64,000 nt of DNA from Lactobacillus amylovorus DSM 20531 (lineage in GTDB: Bacteria; Bacillota; Bacilli; Lactobacillales; Lactobacillaceae): NCBI RefSeq assembly GCF_002706375.1, contig NZ_CP017706.1, positions 1,612,001 through 1,676,000 on the forward strand. The letters are read 5' to 3'. Positions 1 to 9,421 of the stretch are shown here, one piece after another. A program made the translations under genes and the position numbers. The notes below the pieces were generated by a model that was given only the letters and a program-made list of their open reading frames with translations, did no database searches and was not told the origin of the DNA. Each line of letters starts with the position of its first letter. The first letter of the stretch is position 1.

Positions 1-286
1 CAAAGAAGTTCTTCCAAGCATTAGCTAAGTCTTTAATCGCTAATTGTAAACATCTGGCAGACAAATCATATTGCCAGTCGGCTTTATTTGCGACTAGTTC
101 ATCACGGACTCTGCGTTCGTTAGGACTGGGATTATCTTTTTGGTTTAATGTATGAGCTTCATACATTAATTGCCAAGTTTCTAAGCCTTTATTCCAGCAG
201 TATCGACGATAGTCGCATAGAGCATCAAGATGCTTTTGCATGGTCTTATTAACTTTTAGCTTAACTACTTGTGTCTTGATCGTCAT
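1..286 (-). CDS. tnpB: TnpB-type RNA-guided nuclease, N-terminal part
   Basis: Reverse-strand frame opening with ATG at 286 and still open at the window edge, so only about the first 95 residues are present. The start reads MTIKTQVVKLKVNKTMQ and continues with the helical N-terminal region (CDYRRYCWNKGLETW) typical of IS605/IS607 OrfB. TnpB proteins are RNA-guided DNA endonucleases related to Cas12; the RuvC catalytic residues and zinc ribbon would lie off the window. It overlaps tnpA by 26 bases, which suggests translational coupling. Whether the full gene is intact cannot be judged here. Confidence 0.8.
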   Translation of the reverse strand, partial: MTIKTQVVKLKVNKTMQKHLDALCDYRRYCWNKGLETWQLMYEAHTLNQKDNPSPNERRVRDELVANKADWQYDLSARCLQLAIKDLANAWKNFF

Positions 287-896
287 TTAAGTACTCGCCT
301 CTAATCTTTTTCTTGTACTTTCTTAAGCCATATAGTCTGCATGAAAACACATGAATTATACTTATCAGATCATCAACCAGTTCTTTATCAGGACTAGTGT
401 CAATATTATTCAAAACAATTATTTCAGTCCCATGCTTTTTACATAGGTTTTCAAACCAATCATAGCCAAAACGGATAAATCTATCTTTATAAGTAATATA
501 AATTTTATCTATTTTGTTGTTCATTACTTCGTCTAGAAGATTATTCCATTTTTGCCGTTTATAGTTTAAGCCGCTGCCAATATCGCTTATTTCTTCGTCT
601 AATACGATACCTTGTGCGTTAGCGTATTGTCGAATATAGCTTAATTGATCTTTTAAGTCATCTTTTTGACCAGAAGTTGATACTCTGGCATAAGCAACTT
701 GTTTTTTATTTGAGCTTAGACTATTTTTGCTCAAATATTGATTTATTTGATCTTCTGTATAGAATCTGCGATTAGTAGGAGAGCGCTTAGCTTTAAAAAT
801 ACCCTTTCGATCCCATGTTTGGAGGGTTCTAGTGGTTATTCCTAAACGATCAGCGACATCTTTAGGTTTTAAAATTGTCATAATATTCACTTCCAT
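261..896 (-). CDS. tnpA: IS607-type serine recombinase TnpA
   Basis: 211 aa. Residues about 8-55 form a MerR-like winged helix-turn-helix (KPKDVADRLGITTRTLQTWD) that binds the element ends. From residue 67 a resolvase/invertase domain begins, with the catalytic serine in YARVSTSGQ (about S73) and the arginine-containing segment DIGSGLNYKR. This is the short resolvase type with an N-terminal DNA-binding domain that is typical of IS607, which excises and inserts through serine chemistry with little target preference. An in-frame ATG five codons downstream (881) also has a purine-rich leader, so the start may be either. The protein looks full length and possibly active. Confidence 0.88.
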   Translation of the reverse strand: MEVNIMTILKPKDVADRLGITTRTLQTWDRKGIFKAKRSPTNRRFYTEDQINQYLSKNSLSSNKKQVAYARVSTSGQKDDLKDQLSYIRQYANAQGIVLDEEISDIGSGLNYKRQKWNNLLDEVMNNKIDKIYITYKDRFIRFGYDWFENLCKKHGTEIIVLNNIDTSPDKELVDDLISIIHVFSCRLYGLRKYKKKIRGEYLNDDQDTSS

Positions 897-1102
897 GTTT
901 AACTTCCTAATGAATATTATGGCAAATATTTCTATAATTTTCTACAAATTTCCATATTTTTTGTTAACAGTTAATCAGCTCCTTTGATTAAAACGATCTT
1001 ATCATGTTTAAAGAAAATATGAAACTTGGACTTCATTCACTTACTTGTCTGATCAAATGGTAAAATAGAAAATAGATGAGAATACGCGCGAGGTGTACAA
1101 AA

Positions 1103-1831
1103 ATGGACAAAGTTAATGTTTTAGGCGTTGATTTTGATAATAAGACTTTTAATCAATTTCAAAATGAATTTATTGAGCGATTGAATAATCATTTATCTAC
1201 TTTTGTAGTAACGGCCAATCCCGAAATCGTGATGGCAGCTAATGAAAATCCCGAGTTTATGAAAATCTTAAAAAACGACACGGATTACATTACCGCTGAT
1301 GGGATCGGCATTGTTAAAGCAGCTAAGATGCTTAAGCAGCCTTTGCCTGAGCGAGTAACTGGCTATGATCTTTTTACTTGGTTAATGAGCGTGGCTAACG
1401 ACCGCGGCAGTCGAGTTTACCTAATCGGTGCTAAGCCACAAGTAATTCACGCAGTCCAAGCAAAAGTGGCTAAGGAATATCCTAATATCAACTTGGTTGG
1501 TGCCGAAGACGGCTACTTTACCGACGATTTAGAGCTGGTAGCTCGCAGAATCGCCAAGACCCAACCAGACATGGTTTTTGCGGCCTTAGGTTTTCCTAAG
1601 CAAGAGCAACTACTCGCAATTTTGCGCAGAAATGAACTTCCTGCTCTAATGATGGGAGTTGGCGGAAGTTTTGACGTCTTTTCCGGTATGGTTAAAAGAG
1701 CGCCGGAAGCGTTCCAAAAGACGCACTTAGAATGGTTTTATCGTTTAATTACTAATCCAACTCGTTTCAAGCGAATGCTGGTTTTGCCGCAGTTCGTAGC
1801 ACGAGTTCAACAATCGAAGAGAGGAAAATAA
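1103..1831 (+). CDS. tagA: WecG/TagA/CpsF-family glycosyltransferase (GT26)
   Basis: 242 aa from the ATG at 1103, chosen because GAGGTG lies just upstream; an ATG at 1076 in frame has no ribosome site. Family hallmarks are TANPEIVMAANENPEF near residues 37-52 and ITADGIGIV with the catalytic-type aspartate at about D66, then the AALGFPKQE segment. Members transfer a N-acetylmannosamine-type sugar to GlcNAc-PP-undecaprenol at the inner membrane face, the first committed step of wall teichoic acid or a related polymer. Eight bases separate it from the next glycosyltransferase, so they probably form one operon. The exact sugar is inferred from the family only. Confidence 0.88.
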   Translation: MDKVNVLGVDFDNKTFNQFQNEFIERLNNHLSTFVVTANPEIVMAANENPEFMKILKNDTDYITADGIGIVKAAKMLKQPLPERVTGYDLFTWLMSVANDRGSRVYLIGAKPQVIHAVQAKVAKEYPNINLVGAEDGYFTDDLELVARRIAKTQPDMVFAALGFPKQEQLLAILRRNELPALMMGVGGSFDVFSGMVKRAPEAFQKTHLEWFYRLITNPTRFKRMLVLPQFVARVQQSKRGK

Positions 1832-1838
1832 TCACAGA

Positions 1839-2927
1839 ATGAAGGTTTTGCATGTAAATGCTGGTCTTGAAAATGGCGGCGGTCTATCGCATATTGTAAA
1901 TTTATTAACCGAGGCCAAACAGGAAGGCAAGGACTTCGAACTATTAACTTTAGCAGAAGGTCCTGTTGCGCAGGCAGCACGTGAACACGGGATTGAGACT
2001 CATGTTTTGGGCGCAAATAGCCGTTATGATTTAGCCGGTTTGAAGAAATTAACTCGCTTTATCAATGATGGTGACTACGACATCGTGCATACTCACGGAG
2101 CCAGGGCCAACTTATTTCTCTCACTGATTCATAAGAAGATTAGGGCAACTTGGTGCATTACGGTGCACTCTGATCCTTATTTGGACTTTGCTGGTCGCGG
2201 CCTTTTAGGCAAGATTTTCACCAGTTTGAATATCCGTGCCTTAAGAAAGGCTGACTGCGTTTTGGCGGTGACTGAGCGTTTTGCCAGATTGCTCATTAAT
2301 AAAGCACAGGTGGATAAAAATAAGGTGCACGTCATCTATAACGGCATTGTTTTCCACAACGACAGCGAAATCCCTGCTAAATATGAACACACATACTTCA
2401 ATATTATCAACGTTGCTCGTACCGAAAAGGTAAAGGGCCAAGAATTGCTGCTTAAGGCGGTTAAACAGCTCAACGACCAGCATATTCGTTTGCACATCGC
2501 AGGCGACGGCAGTCAGCTTGAGCCGCTTAAGGCTTTGACGAGACAATTAAACATGGCTCCACAAGTAACTTTCCACGGCTTTATGACGCATCATCAATTG
2601 AGCGGCTTGTATAAACGCATCGACCTTGCCGTTTTGACCTCATATTCCGAAAGTTTTCCACTTGTGCTTTTAGAGGCAACTGATAATTTAATTCCTATTT
2701 TATCCACAGACGTAGGCGACATTCATAAGATGATCCCTGGGCCAGAATATGGTTTTATCGCTAAAGTGGGCGACATTGATTCCATTGCCAAGCAGATTAA
2801 TTTCGCAGTAAACAAGTCAAATAAGGAACTCCGTCAAATGGCTCATGCCGAAAAACGTTACGCTGAAGAACATTTTTCAATTAAGAATCAATTGGATTCA
2901 ATTTTGGCTGTATATCGTACGTTTTGA
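1839..2927 (+). CDS. GT4-family (GT-B fold) glycosyltransferase
   Basis: 362 aa. The N-terminal half begins KVLHVNAGLENGGGLSHIV, a glycine-rich acceptor-domain loop, with a TVHSDPY segment near residue 107. The C-terminal nucleotide-sugar domain carries RTEKVKGQELLLKAV, IAGDGSQ and the EX7E-type motif ESFPLVLLE near residues 267-275, the signature of retaining GT4 enzymes. No signal peptide; a cytoplasmic enzyme working on membrane-bound lipid-linked sugars. Its position right behind the TagA-like gene suggests that it adds the next sugar in the same wall-polymer or exopolysaccharide pathway. Donor and acceptor are not readable from sequence. Confidence 0.85.
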   Translation: MKVLHVNAGLENGGGLSHIVNLLTEAKQEGKDFELLTLAEGPVAQAAREHGIETHVLGANSRYDLAGLKKLTRFINDGDYDIVHTHGARANLFLSLIHKKIRATWCITVHSDPYLDFAGRGLLGKIFTSLNIRALRKADCVLAVTERFARLLINKAQVDKNKVHVIYNGIVFHNDSEIPAKYEHTYFNIINVARTEKVKGQELLLKAVKQLNDQHIRLHIAGDGSQLEPLKALTRQLNMAPQVTFHGFMTHHQLSGLYKRIDLAVLTSYSESFPLVLLEATDNLIPILSTDVGDIHKMIPGPEYGFIAKVGDIDSIAKQINFAVNKSNKELRQMAHAEKRYAEEHFSIKNQLDSILAVYRTF

Positions 2928-2936
2928 GTCGAAGAA

Positions 2937-2965
2937 TAGTCATACGTTCGTAATGGTTGTATAAT
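2937..2965 (+). promoter_or_regulatory. Candidate promoter of pncB-nadE
   Basis: A perfect -10 TATAAT at 2960-2965 is preceded 17 bases upstream by a weak -35 (TAGTCA, 2937-2942). It lies 44 bases before the pncB start, which has GAAAGGGA as ribosome site. Confidence 0.5.
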
Positions 2966-3008
2966 AAAAAACAAAATCATAATTTTTTAATTAACAGAAA
3001 GGGAAACA

Positions 3009-4487
3009 ATGTTTTACCCAGAATTAGACAAAGACGATTCTTTGGCTTTACACACTGATTTATACGAAATTAACATGATGTACACCTACTTCAAGAAGGG
3101 CATCGCAGATCGCAACGCTGTTTTTGAAGTCTTCTATCGTAAAGAGCCGTTCGGCAACGGTTATGCGGTTTACGCAGGTCTTGAACACGTCATCGATTAC
3201 TTGAAGAATTTAAAATTCAAGGAAAGCGACCTTCAATATTTGAAAGAACAAGAAGGCTACGATGATGACTTTATTGAATACTTGCGCAACTTGGACTTAA
3301 AACTCAGCATCCGTTCAATGAAGGAAGGGGAATTGGTCTTCGCTAATGAACCAATCCTTCAAGTTGAAGGTCCTCTTGCTCAATGTCAATTAGTTGAAAC
3401 TGCTATTTTGAACATCATCAACTTCCAGACATTACTTGCTACTAAAGCAGCGCGTATTAAGTTAGCTGTTCAAGATGACAGCATAATGGAATTTGGTTCA
3501 CGTCGTGCTCAAGAAACTGACGCAGCTATTTGGGGTGCTAGAGCCGCTTATATTGGCGGTTTTGACTCAACTAGTAACGTGCGTGCTGGTAAGTTATTCA
3601 ATATTCCAATTTCAGGTACTCATGCTCACTCTTTAGTTGAAGCATTCGGCAACGAATACGAAGCCTTCAAGGCATACGCTGAAACCCACAAGGATTGTGT
3701 CTTCTTGGTTGATACTTACGACACTGTTAGAAGTGGTGTGCCTAACGCAATCAAGGTTGCCAACGAAATGGGCGACAAGATCAACTTCTTGGGTGTTCGT
3801 ATCGACTCCGGCGACATGGCTTACATTTCTAAGCAAGTTCGTAAGGAATTAGACGATGCCGGCTATCCTAACGCTAAGATTTTTGCTTCAAATGATTTAG
3901 ACGAAAACACCATCACTAACTTGAAGATGCAAGGTGCCAAGATCGATGTTTGGGGTATCGGTACTAAGTTTATTACCGCTTATGACCAACCGGCCCTTGG
4001 CGCAGTTTACAAGTTAGTTGCCATGGAAGATGACGTTCACGCAATGCGTGACACTTTGAAGATTTCTTCAAATGCAATCAAGGTTTCTACTCCAGGCAAG
4101 AAGCAAGTATGGCGTATCAGTGCCAATACTGCTAAGAAAAATGAAGGTGACTGGGTATCTCGCTACGACGAAGACCCACGTAAGTTTGATGCATTGTTCA
4201 TGTTCCACCCTCAATACACTTACATCAACAAGGTGGTTACTGATTACACTGCTATTCCGCTTTTGCACGATATCTTTAAGGAAGGTAAGCTCGTTTACAA
4301 GCAACCTAGCCTTGATGAAATTAAGAAGTTCTGTGCTGACAACCTTGATGGCTTATGGGATGAATACAAGCGTAGCTTGAATCCACAAGAATACCCAGTA
4401 GACTTGTCACAAAACTTGTACGAAAGTAAAATGGACCTTATCCAAGACATTCGTCGTAAGATTAGAGAAAGAAGTATTGGTCGATGA
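3009..4487 (+). CDS. pncB: Nicotinate phosphoribosyltransferase
   Basis: 492 aa, the usual size for the long bacterial NAPRTase. Starts [21 protein letters not shown], the family N-terminus, and carries [12 protein letters not shown], the [13 protein letters not shown] segment around residue 200, and a DSGDMAYIS phosphoribosyl-binding segment. Converts nicotinate, PRPP and ATP to nicotinate mononucleotide in the Preiss-Handler salvage route. Its last four bases overlap the nadE start (ATGA), so the two are co-transcribed and probably translationally coupled. With no de novo NAD genes near, it fits the niacin auxotrophy usual in lactobacilli. Confidence 0.96.
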   Translation: MFYPELDKDDSLALHTDLYEINMMYTYFKKGIADRNAVFEVFYRKEPFGNGYAVYAGLEHVIDYLKNLKFKESDLQYLKEQEGYDDDFIEYLRNLDLKLSIRSMKEGELVFANEPILQVEGPLAQCQLVETAILNIINFQTLLATKAARIKLAVQDDSIMEFGSRRAQETDAAIWGARAAYIGGFDSTSNVRAGKLFNIPISGTHAHSLVEAFGNEYEAFKAYAETHKDCVFLVDTYDTVRSGVPNAIKVANEMGDKINFLGVRIDSGDMAYISKQVRKELDDAGYPNAKIFASNDLDENTITNLKMQGAKIDVWGIGTKFITAYDQPALGAVYKLVAMEDDVHAMRDTLKISSNAIKVSTPGKKQVWRISANTAKKNEGDWVSRYDEDPRKFDALFMFHPQYTYINKVVTDYTAIPLLHDIFKEGKLVYKQPSLDEIKKFCADNLDGLWDEYKRSLNPQEYPVDLSQNLYESKMDLIQDIRRKIRERSIGR

Positions 4488-5314
4488 GAGAATTACAAAA
4501 AGAAATTATTGCTTATGAACATGTTCAACCTGAAATTGATCCTAAGAAGGAAATCAGACGTTCAATCGATTTCTTAAAGGATTACTTGAAGGCTAACCCA
4601 TTTCTTAAGTCATACGTTTTAGGTATTTCTGGTGGTCAAGATTCAACTTTGACTGGTAAGTTATGCCAAATGGCAATTGAAGAAATGCGTAAGGAAACTG
4701 GCGATGATTCTTACCAATTTATCGCTGTTCGTTTGCCATATGGTGTTCAAGCTGACGCAGATGATGCGGCTGATGCTGTTAAGTTTCAACACCCAGATCA
4801 AGATTTGATCGTTAACATCAAGGAACCAGTTGACGCCATGGTTAAGGTAGTTGAAGCAACTGGTCAAAAGATTACCGACTTTAACAAGGGTAACATCAAG
4901 GCCCGTGAAAGAATGGTCGTTCAATACGCTATCGCTGGTGCTAACAACGGTGCAGTTGTAGGTACTGACCACGCCGCTGAAAACTTCTGTGGGTTCTACA
5001 CTAAGTATGGTGATGGTGCTGCCGATTTGACTCCATTGTTCCGTTTAGACAAGCGTCAAGGTAAGATGCTTTTGAAAGAATTAGGTTGTCCTGAACACCT
5101 TTACGAAAAGGCACCTACTGCTGACCTTGAAGAAGAAAAGCCAGACTTGCCGGACGAAGTTGCACTTGGTGTAACTTACAAGGAAATTGACGATTACCTT
5201 GAAGGAAAAGAAGTTTCTGACAATGCTGCTAACCAAATTGAAAAATTATGGAACAAGAGTAAACACAAGCGTCATTTGCCAGTTACTGTTTTCGATGATT
5301 TCTACAAAAAGTAA
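4484..5314 (+). CDS. nadE: NH3-dependent NAD+ synthetase
   Basis: 276 aa, the ammonia-dependent short form without a glutaminase domain. The PP-loop [15 protein letters not shown] (about residues 46-60) binds [23 protein letters not shown] and the following [13 protein letters not shown] belong to the deamido-NAD site. Amidates nicotinate adenine dinucleotide to NAD+, completing the salvage begun by PncB; the middle enzyme NadD is not in this window. The start overlaps the pncB stop by four bases. Confidence 0.96.
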   Translation: MRELQKEIIAYEHVQPEIDPKKEIRRSIDFLKDYLKANPFLKSYVLGISGGQDSTLTGKLCQMAIEEMRKETGDDSYQFIAVRLPYGVQADADDAADAVKFQHPDQDLIVNIKEPVDAMVKVVEATGQKITDFNKGNIKARERMVVQYAIAGANNGAVVGTDHAAENFCGFYTKYGDGAADLTPLFRLDKRQGKMLLKELGCPEHLYEKAPTADLEEEKPDLPDEVALGVTYKEIDDYLEGKEVSDNAANQIEKLWNKSKHKRHLPVTVFDDFYKK

Positions 5315-5330
5315 AATTATTCGCTAAAAC

Positions 5331-5359
5331 TTGTGAAAGTTTAAAAATTTTCTTATAAT
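5331..5359 (+). promoter_or_regulatory. Promoter of the riboswitch-controlled P-type ATPase
   Basis: -35 TTGTGA at 5331-5336, 17-base spacer and perfect -10 TATAAT at 5354-5359. Transcription would begin near 5366, at the first bases of the riboswitch. Confidence 0.75.
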
Positions 5360-5365
5360 AAACTT

Positions 5366-5445
5366 GTCATAAGGGAGTAACGGCAATTTGCTTGCGATAA
5401 ATCCAACAGCCGAAGCGATTATACTTCTGGGTTTATCTTAATTTG
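5366..5445 (+). ncRNA. yybP-ykoY (Mn2+-sensing) riboswitch
   Basis: The leader contains the two hallmark segments of this class: AAGGGAGTAACGGC near 5371 and AGCCGAAGCG near 5409, enclosed by a pairing AGATAAACC-like closing helix (ataaatcc / gggtttat). The class binds Mn2+ at the junction loops and turns genes on. It is directly followed by an intrinsic terminator (5447-5482) and the ATPase gene, so the RNA probably works by manganese-dependent antitermination. Confidence 0.85.
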
Positions 5446-5446
5446 T

Positions 5447-5482
5447 GAGACTTATGTGCTACAAGCATGTAAGTCTCTTTTT
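5447..5482 (+). terminator. Riboswitch expression-platform terminator
   Basis: A 13-bp hairpin, GAGACTTATGTGC paired with GCATGTAAGTCTC around a TACAA loop, followed by five T. It sits between the yybP-ykoY aptamer and the ATPase start codon and would stop transcription when manganese is low. Confidence 0.85.
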
Positions 5483-5506
5483 GTTTATATTAAGGAGGAA
5501 ACTAAA

Positions 5507-8176
5507 TTGGCTAAGAAATATTACACCGAGTCAGTACCCGATGTGGAAAAAGAGCTAAAAACATCCCTCGATGCCGGACTAAGCGATAGCGAAGCCAAAG
5601 CCAGACTTGAAAAGTATGGTCCCAATGCTTTAGCTGCTAAAAAGAAGGAGAGCATGTTTATGCGCTTCATCGATCAATTCAAGGATTTCATGATCATTGT
5701 TTTGATCATCGCCGCCATTTTATCCGGTGTAGTTGCTAAAGAATGGACCGATGCAGCAATCATCATGATCGTTGTTATCTTGAACGCCATTTTAGGTGTC
5801 TTTCAAGAGGCAAGAAGTGAAGCTGCGATTGAAGCCCTAAAGGATATGGCCACGCCGGAAGCGCATGTCCGGCGTAACGACGCAATCATTACGATTCCAA
5901 GTACCGAATTGGTACCAGGCGACATCGTTTTGCTTGAAGCCGGTGACGTTGTTCCAGCTGACTTGCGTTTGAATTTGGCAAGTAGTTTGAAGATTGAAGA
6001 ATCTGCCTTGACTGGTGAATCTGTCCCAGTTGAAAAGAAGATTGAGACTTTATCTGGCGATGATATTGCTTTGGGTGACCGTGTGAACATGGCATATTCC
6101 AACACTAACGTTACTTACGGACGTGGTGAAGGTATTGTAGTTAGCACGGGGATGCACACCGAAGTTGGTAAGATTGCTACAATGCTTAACAATGCCGATG
6201 AAACTGACACTCCTTTGAAGCAGAACTTAACCCAGTTGGGTAAGACTTTAACCATCATGATTTTGGCAATCTGTGTGATTGTCTTTGCCGTTGGTATGTT
6301 AAAAGCAAATCCAGCCGACCGTAATTCTACTTTGATGATTAACATGTTCTTAGTTGCCGTATCACTTGCCGTAGCTGCAATTCCAGAAGGACTTCCAGCT
6401 ATTGTTACGATTATTTTGGCATTAGGAACCCAAACGATGGCTAAACATAAGGCAATCGTTAGAAAATTGCCTGCCGTTGAAACTTTGGGTGCTACCGACA
6501 TTATTTGTTCAGATAAGACTGGTACTTTGACTCAAAACAGAATGACCGTTGAAAAGGTCTTCCATGACGGCGCAGTTCACGACGACAGCGACGAGATTAG
6601 CGAAACTAATCCTGCACTTTTGTCCATGGTTTTGGCCAACGATACTCAAATTGAAAACGGTGGTAACCTTTTAGGTGACCCAACCGAAACTGCTTTGATT
6701 CAATTTGCCTTCGATCAAAGTATTGACGTAGAAACTTTGCTTAAAAAGTACAAGCGTGTCCAAGAAGTACCATTTGATTCAGAACGTAAATTGATGAGTA
6801 CTGTTAACGTAGATGGTGATAAATACTATGTTGCCGTTAAGGGTGCTCCTGATATGCTTTTGAAGCGTATTACTAAGATTGATATTAACGGTAAGATTGA
6901 ACCAATCACCGATGAAGACAAGAAAAATATTCTTGAAACTAACAAGAATATGGCCAAGAAAGCTTTGCGTGTGCTGGGTTTGGCTTACAAGACCGTTGAT
7001 GAACTTTATGATGATCCATCTACTGACAACGTTGAACAAGATTTGATCTTCGCTGGACTTGTCGGCATGATCGACCCAGAACGTGGCGAAGCTAAGGACG
7101 CTGTTGCCGAAGCTAAGAGCGCTGGTATTAGAACCGTGATGATTACTGGTGACCACCAAACTACCGCTCAAGCCATCGCAGAACGTTTGGGGATTATTGA
7201 AAAAGGTCAAGACAAGCGCGTTTTAACCGGTGCTGAACTTGATAAATTAAGCGATGACTACTTCACTAAGCACGTTGGCGACTACAGCGTTTATGCCCGT
7301 GTTTCTCCAGAACACAAGGTAAGAATCGTTAAGGCATGGCAAGCAAACAACAAGATCGTTGCCATGACCGGTGACGGTGTTAATGATGCCCCAAGTTTGA
7401 AGCAAGCCGACATTGGTATCGGTATGGGGATCACTGGTACTGAAGTATCAAAGGGTGCCAGTGATATGGTCTTAGCCGATGATAACTTCGCTACGATTGT
7501 TGAAGCTGTTAAGCAAGGCCGTAAAGTCTTTAGTAACATTCAAAAAGCTATTTTGTACTTGATGAGTTGTAACGTTGGTGAAGTTTTGACAGTCTTCATG
7601 ATGACCATGCTTGGCTGGGACATTTTGGCTCCAGTGCAACTGCTTTGGATCAACTTGGTAACTGATACTTTGCCAGCTATTGCCTTAGGTGTTGAACCAG
7701 TTGAAGACGGGATTATGAAACGTAAGCCTCGTGGTAAGAATTCTAACTTCTTCAGCGGCGGTGTAGCTAGCTCCATTATTTACCAAGGTGTTTTGGAAGG
7801 TATCTTAGTTTTAGGTGCTTACCAAATTGGCCTTCATGTTGGTCCGCACGTAGGTAATGTTGCTATGAAACATGGGGATGCCTTGACCATGGCCTTCCTT
7901 ACTTTGGGACTGATTCAGTTATTCCACGCAATTAACTCTAAGTTCATTCACCAATCAATTTTCAGAAAGCACACATTTGCCAACAAGTGGTTCAACGGTG
8001 CGATTATTATCTCAGCCTTGATTATGGTTGCTGTTGAATTGCCATTCATGACTAAGTTCTTCGACGTAACTGAACTTGACGGTGATCAATGGCTAGTAAT
8101 TCTAGTTGCTGGTATCTGCATGATCTTAATTGTCGAAATCGTCAAATTTGTTCAAAGAAGAATGGGAAAAGAATAA
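5507..8176 (+). CDS. P2A-type Ca2+/Mn2+-transporting P-type ATPase
   Basis: 889 aa from TTG at 5507, which sits behind a strong AAGGAGG; the earlier GTG at 5456 falls inside the terminator hairpin and is rejected. Domain order: cation ATPase N-terminal domain, TGES actuator loop near residue 169, PEGLP in M4 near 293, phosphorylated DKTGT near 336, GDGVNDAP hinge near 622, and NLVTDTLPA in M6 near 716. The PEGLP plus NxxTD pair is that of PMR1/SERCA pumps carrying Ca2+ or Mn2+. Usually annotated as a calcium ATPase, but the manganese riboswitch upstream argues for Mn2+ efflux as a main job. Ends with its own terminator. Confidence 0.93.
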   Translation: MAKKYYTESVPDVEKELKTSLDAGLSDSEAKARLEKYGPNALAAKKKESMFMRFIDQFKDFMIIVLIIAAILSGVVAKEWTDAAIIMIVVILNAILGVFQEARSEAAIEALKDMATPEAHVRRNDAIITIPSTELVPGDIVLLEAGDVVPADLRLNLASSLKIEESALTGESVPVEKKIETLSGDDIALGDRVNMAYSNTNVTYGRGEGIVVSTGMHTEVGKIATMLNNADETDTPLKQNLTQLGKTLTIMILAICVIVFAVGMLKANPADRNSTLMINMFLVAVSLAVAAIPEGLPAIVTIILALGTQTMAKHKAIVRKLPAVETLGATDIICSDKTGTLTQNRMTVEKVFHDGAVHDDSDEISETNPALLSMVLANDTQIENGGNLLGDPTETALIQFAFDQSIDVETLLKKYKRVQEVPFDSERKLMSTVNVDGDKYYVAVKGAPDMLLKRITKIDINGKIEPITDEDKKNILETNKNMAKKALRVLGLAYKTVDELYDDPSTDNVEQDLIFAGLVGMIDPERGEAKDAVAEAKSAGIRTVMITGDHQTTAQAIAERLGIIEKGQDKRVLTGAELDKLSDDYFTKHVGDYSVYARVSPEHKVRIVKAWQANNKIVAMTGDGVNDAPSLKQADIGIGMGITGTEVSKGASDMVLADDNFATIVEAVKQGRKVFSNIQKAILYLMSCNVGEVLTVFMMTMLGWDILAPVQLLWINLVTDTLPAIALGVEPVEDGIMKRKPRGKNSNFFSGGVASSIIYQGVLEGILVLGAYQIGLHVGPHVGNVAMKHGDALTMAFLTLGLIQLFHAINSKFIHQSIFRKHTFANKWFNGAIIISALIMVAVELPFMTKFFDVTELDGDQWLVILVAGICMILIVEIVKFVQRRMGKE

Positions 8177-8193
8177 AGTTTGGCAAAAATAGA

Positions 8194-8225
8194 GAAAAAA
8201 GCTTGAGTTTGCTCAAGCTTTTTTA
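8194..8225 (+). terminator. Terminator after the P-type ATPase
   Basis: AAAGCTTGAG and CTCAAGCTTT pair around a short loop and run into six T. It lies 20 bases after the ATPase stop. Confidence 0.85.
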
Positions 8226-8266
8226 TTATGCTTAAAAGTAAGATTATTTTAAGGAAGTTTATGTTA

Positions 8267-9418
8267 ATGAAAAGTTTTTTATTTCGTCTTTATTTAGCGT
8301 GGATGAAGTTTCTAAGCAGATTTACTACGATGGAAGACAATACGGTTGTGGTTTTAAACGGTTCGGGTCGTTCTGGCTCAAACGGTTATGCTTTTTACAA
8401 ATGGCTCTTAGTTAACCACCCTGAATTTAACACTACGTTGGTAGAGCCATGGCCATCATCTCACCTTAAGTGGCAAACTTGGCAAAAGATCGGGGCAGCG
8501 CGTTACGTAGTCACTACGCACCAGCCTTTTAAGGTACGCAAGCACCAGATCAATGTGCAATTGTGGCATGGCGTACCTTTGAAAAGAATGGGCATCATGG
8601 CCAACAATACCAAGTACCGTGACAACAAGCGTAATGAAAAGTTGTGGCATAAGAATGCGGATATCGTTGCTTCAAGTTCTGATTTATACGAGACCTTGAT
8701 GAGTGCCTGCATGGCAATTGAAACTAAGAAGTACCAAAAAATTGGTTTTCCTAGATTGGACTTGTTAGATTCGCCAGTAATTTCTAAAAAGCAACTCTTG
8801 CAAGACTTGTTTGATACTGAAGATGAGCAAGCACAAATCGGCATCTACATGCCAACCTTTAGATACGAGCTTGAAGATAAAACCATCATGGACAAGATCA
8901 AGGAAGGCAACTTCTTTGCCTTTGAAGATTTTGATGGTAAAAAGTTAAATGAAGAGCTCAAGAAGCGTCATCAATATTTGATTGTAAAATTGCATCCCTA
9001 CGAAATGCGCCTATTTAGTGCATTCAAAAGTAGCTATTCCAACATTGCCTTTTTAAACAACGATTACTTGTTTGAACATGACTACGACTTGTACGAACTG
9101 CTCGGTGACACCGACTTTTTGATGACTGACTTCTCATCAATTTACTTCGACTACTTGCACTTGAACAAGCCAATCGTGTTCGTTACCAACTTCCTTAAGC
9201 AATATGAAAAAACACGTGGCCTATTGATGGGACCATACAGTGAAATTACGCCAGGAATTAGCGTAAATTCAGAACAAGAATTGATTGATAATCTTGATCA
9301 TTTGGATAACCAGCAAATTGCTAACCGTAGGCTTTACTGGCTGCATTTGACCAGCCAAGTGAAGGGCCCATATTGCGAAAAAGTCTTTAAATATATGACG
9401 CAGGAATATAGAGGGTAG
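8267..9418 (+). CDS. CDP-glycerol glycerophosphotransferase-family protein (TagB/TagF-like)
   Basis: 383 aa from ATG 8267, preferred because AAGGAAG lies 9 bases upstream; ATG 8261 and 8228 are in frame. Conserved features of the GT-B glycerophosphotransferase family are QLWHGVPLKRMG near residue 99, LKLHPYE-like VKLHPYEMR, and LMTDFSSIYFDYLHLNKPIVF near residue 290 (the TDFSS motif). Members transfer poly-ol phosphate units to wall teichoic acid or polysaccharide at the cytoplasmic membrane. It heads a three-gene cluster with a flippase and a GT32 enzyme, so it probably helps build an envelope polymer. The polyol used is unknown. Confidence 0.85.
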   Translation: MKSFLFRLYLAWMKFLSRFTTMEDNTVVVLNGSGRSGSNGYAFYKWLLVNHPEFNTTLVEPWPSSHLKWQTWQKIGAARYVVTTHQPFKVRKHQINVQLWHGVPLKRMGIMANNTKYRDNKRNEKLWHKNADIVASSSDLYETLMSACMAIETKKYQKIGFPRLDLLDSPVISKKQLLQDLFDTEDEQAQIGIYMPTFRYELEDKTIMDKIKEGNFFAFEDFDGKKLNEELKKRHQYLIVKLHPYEMRLFSAFKSSYSNIAFLNNDYLFEHDYDLYELLGDTDFLMTDFSSIYFDYLHLNKPIVFVTNFLKQYEKTRGLLMGPYSEITPGISVNSEQELIDNLDHLDNQQIANRRLYWLHLTSQVKGPYCEKVFKYMTQEYRG

Positions 9419-9421
9419 AAT

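Larger units (their letters stand above)
1..950 (-). mobile_element. IS607-family element, right part (tnpA plus truncated tnpB)
   Basis: A MerR-HTH/serine-recombinase TnpA gene is followed on the same strand, with a 26-bp overlap, by the start of a TnpB-type gene that leaves the window. This two-gene order is the IS607 arrangement. The outer boundary near 950 is a guess: IS607 elements lack terminal inverted repeats and I could not locate an end. The TnpB 3' end, where the guide (omega) RNA is encoded in this family, lies outside the window. Confidence 0.8.

Noticed and set aside
5456..5506. GTG start giving a 17-residue longer P-type ATPase
   Set aside because: It lies in the riboswitch terminator loop; TTG 5507 has a strong AGGAGG.
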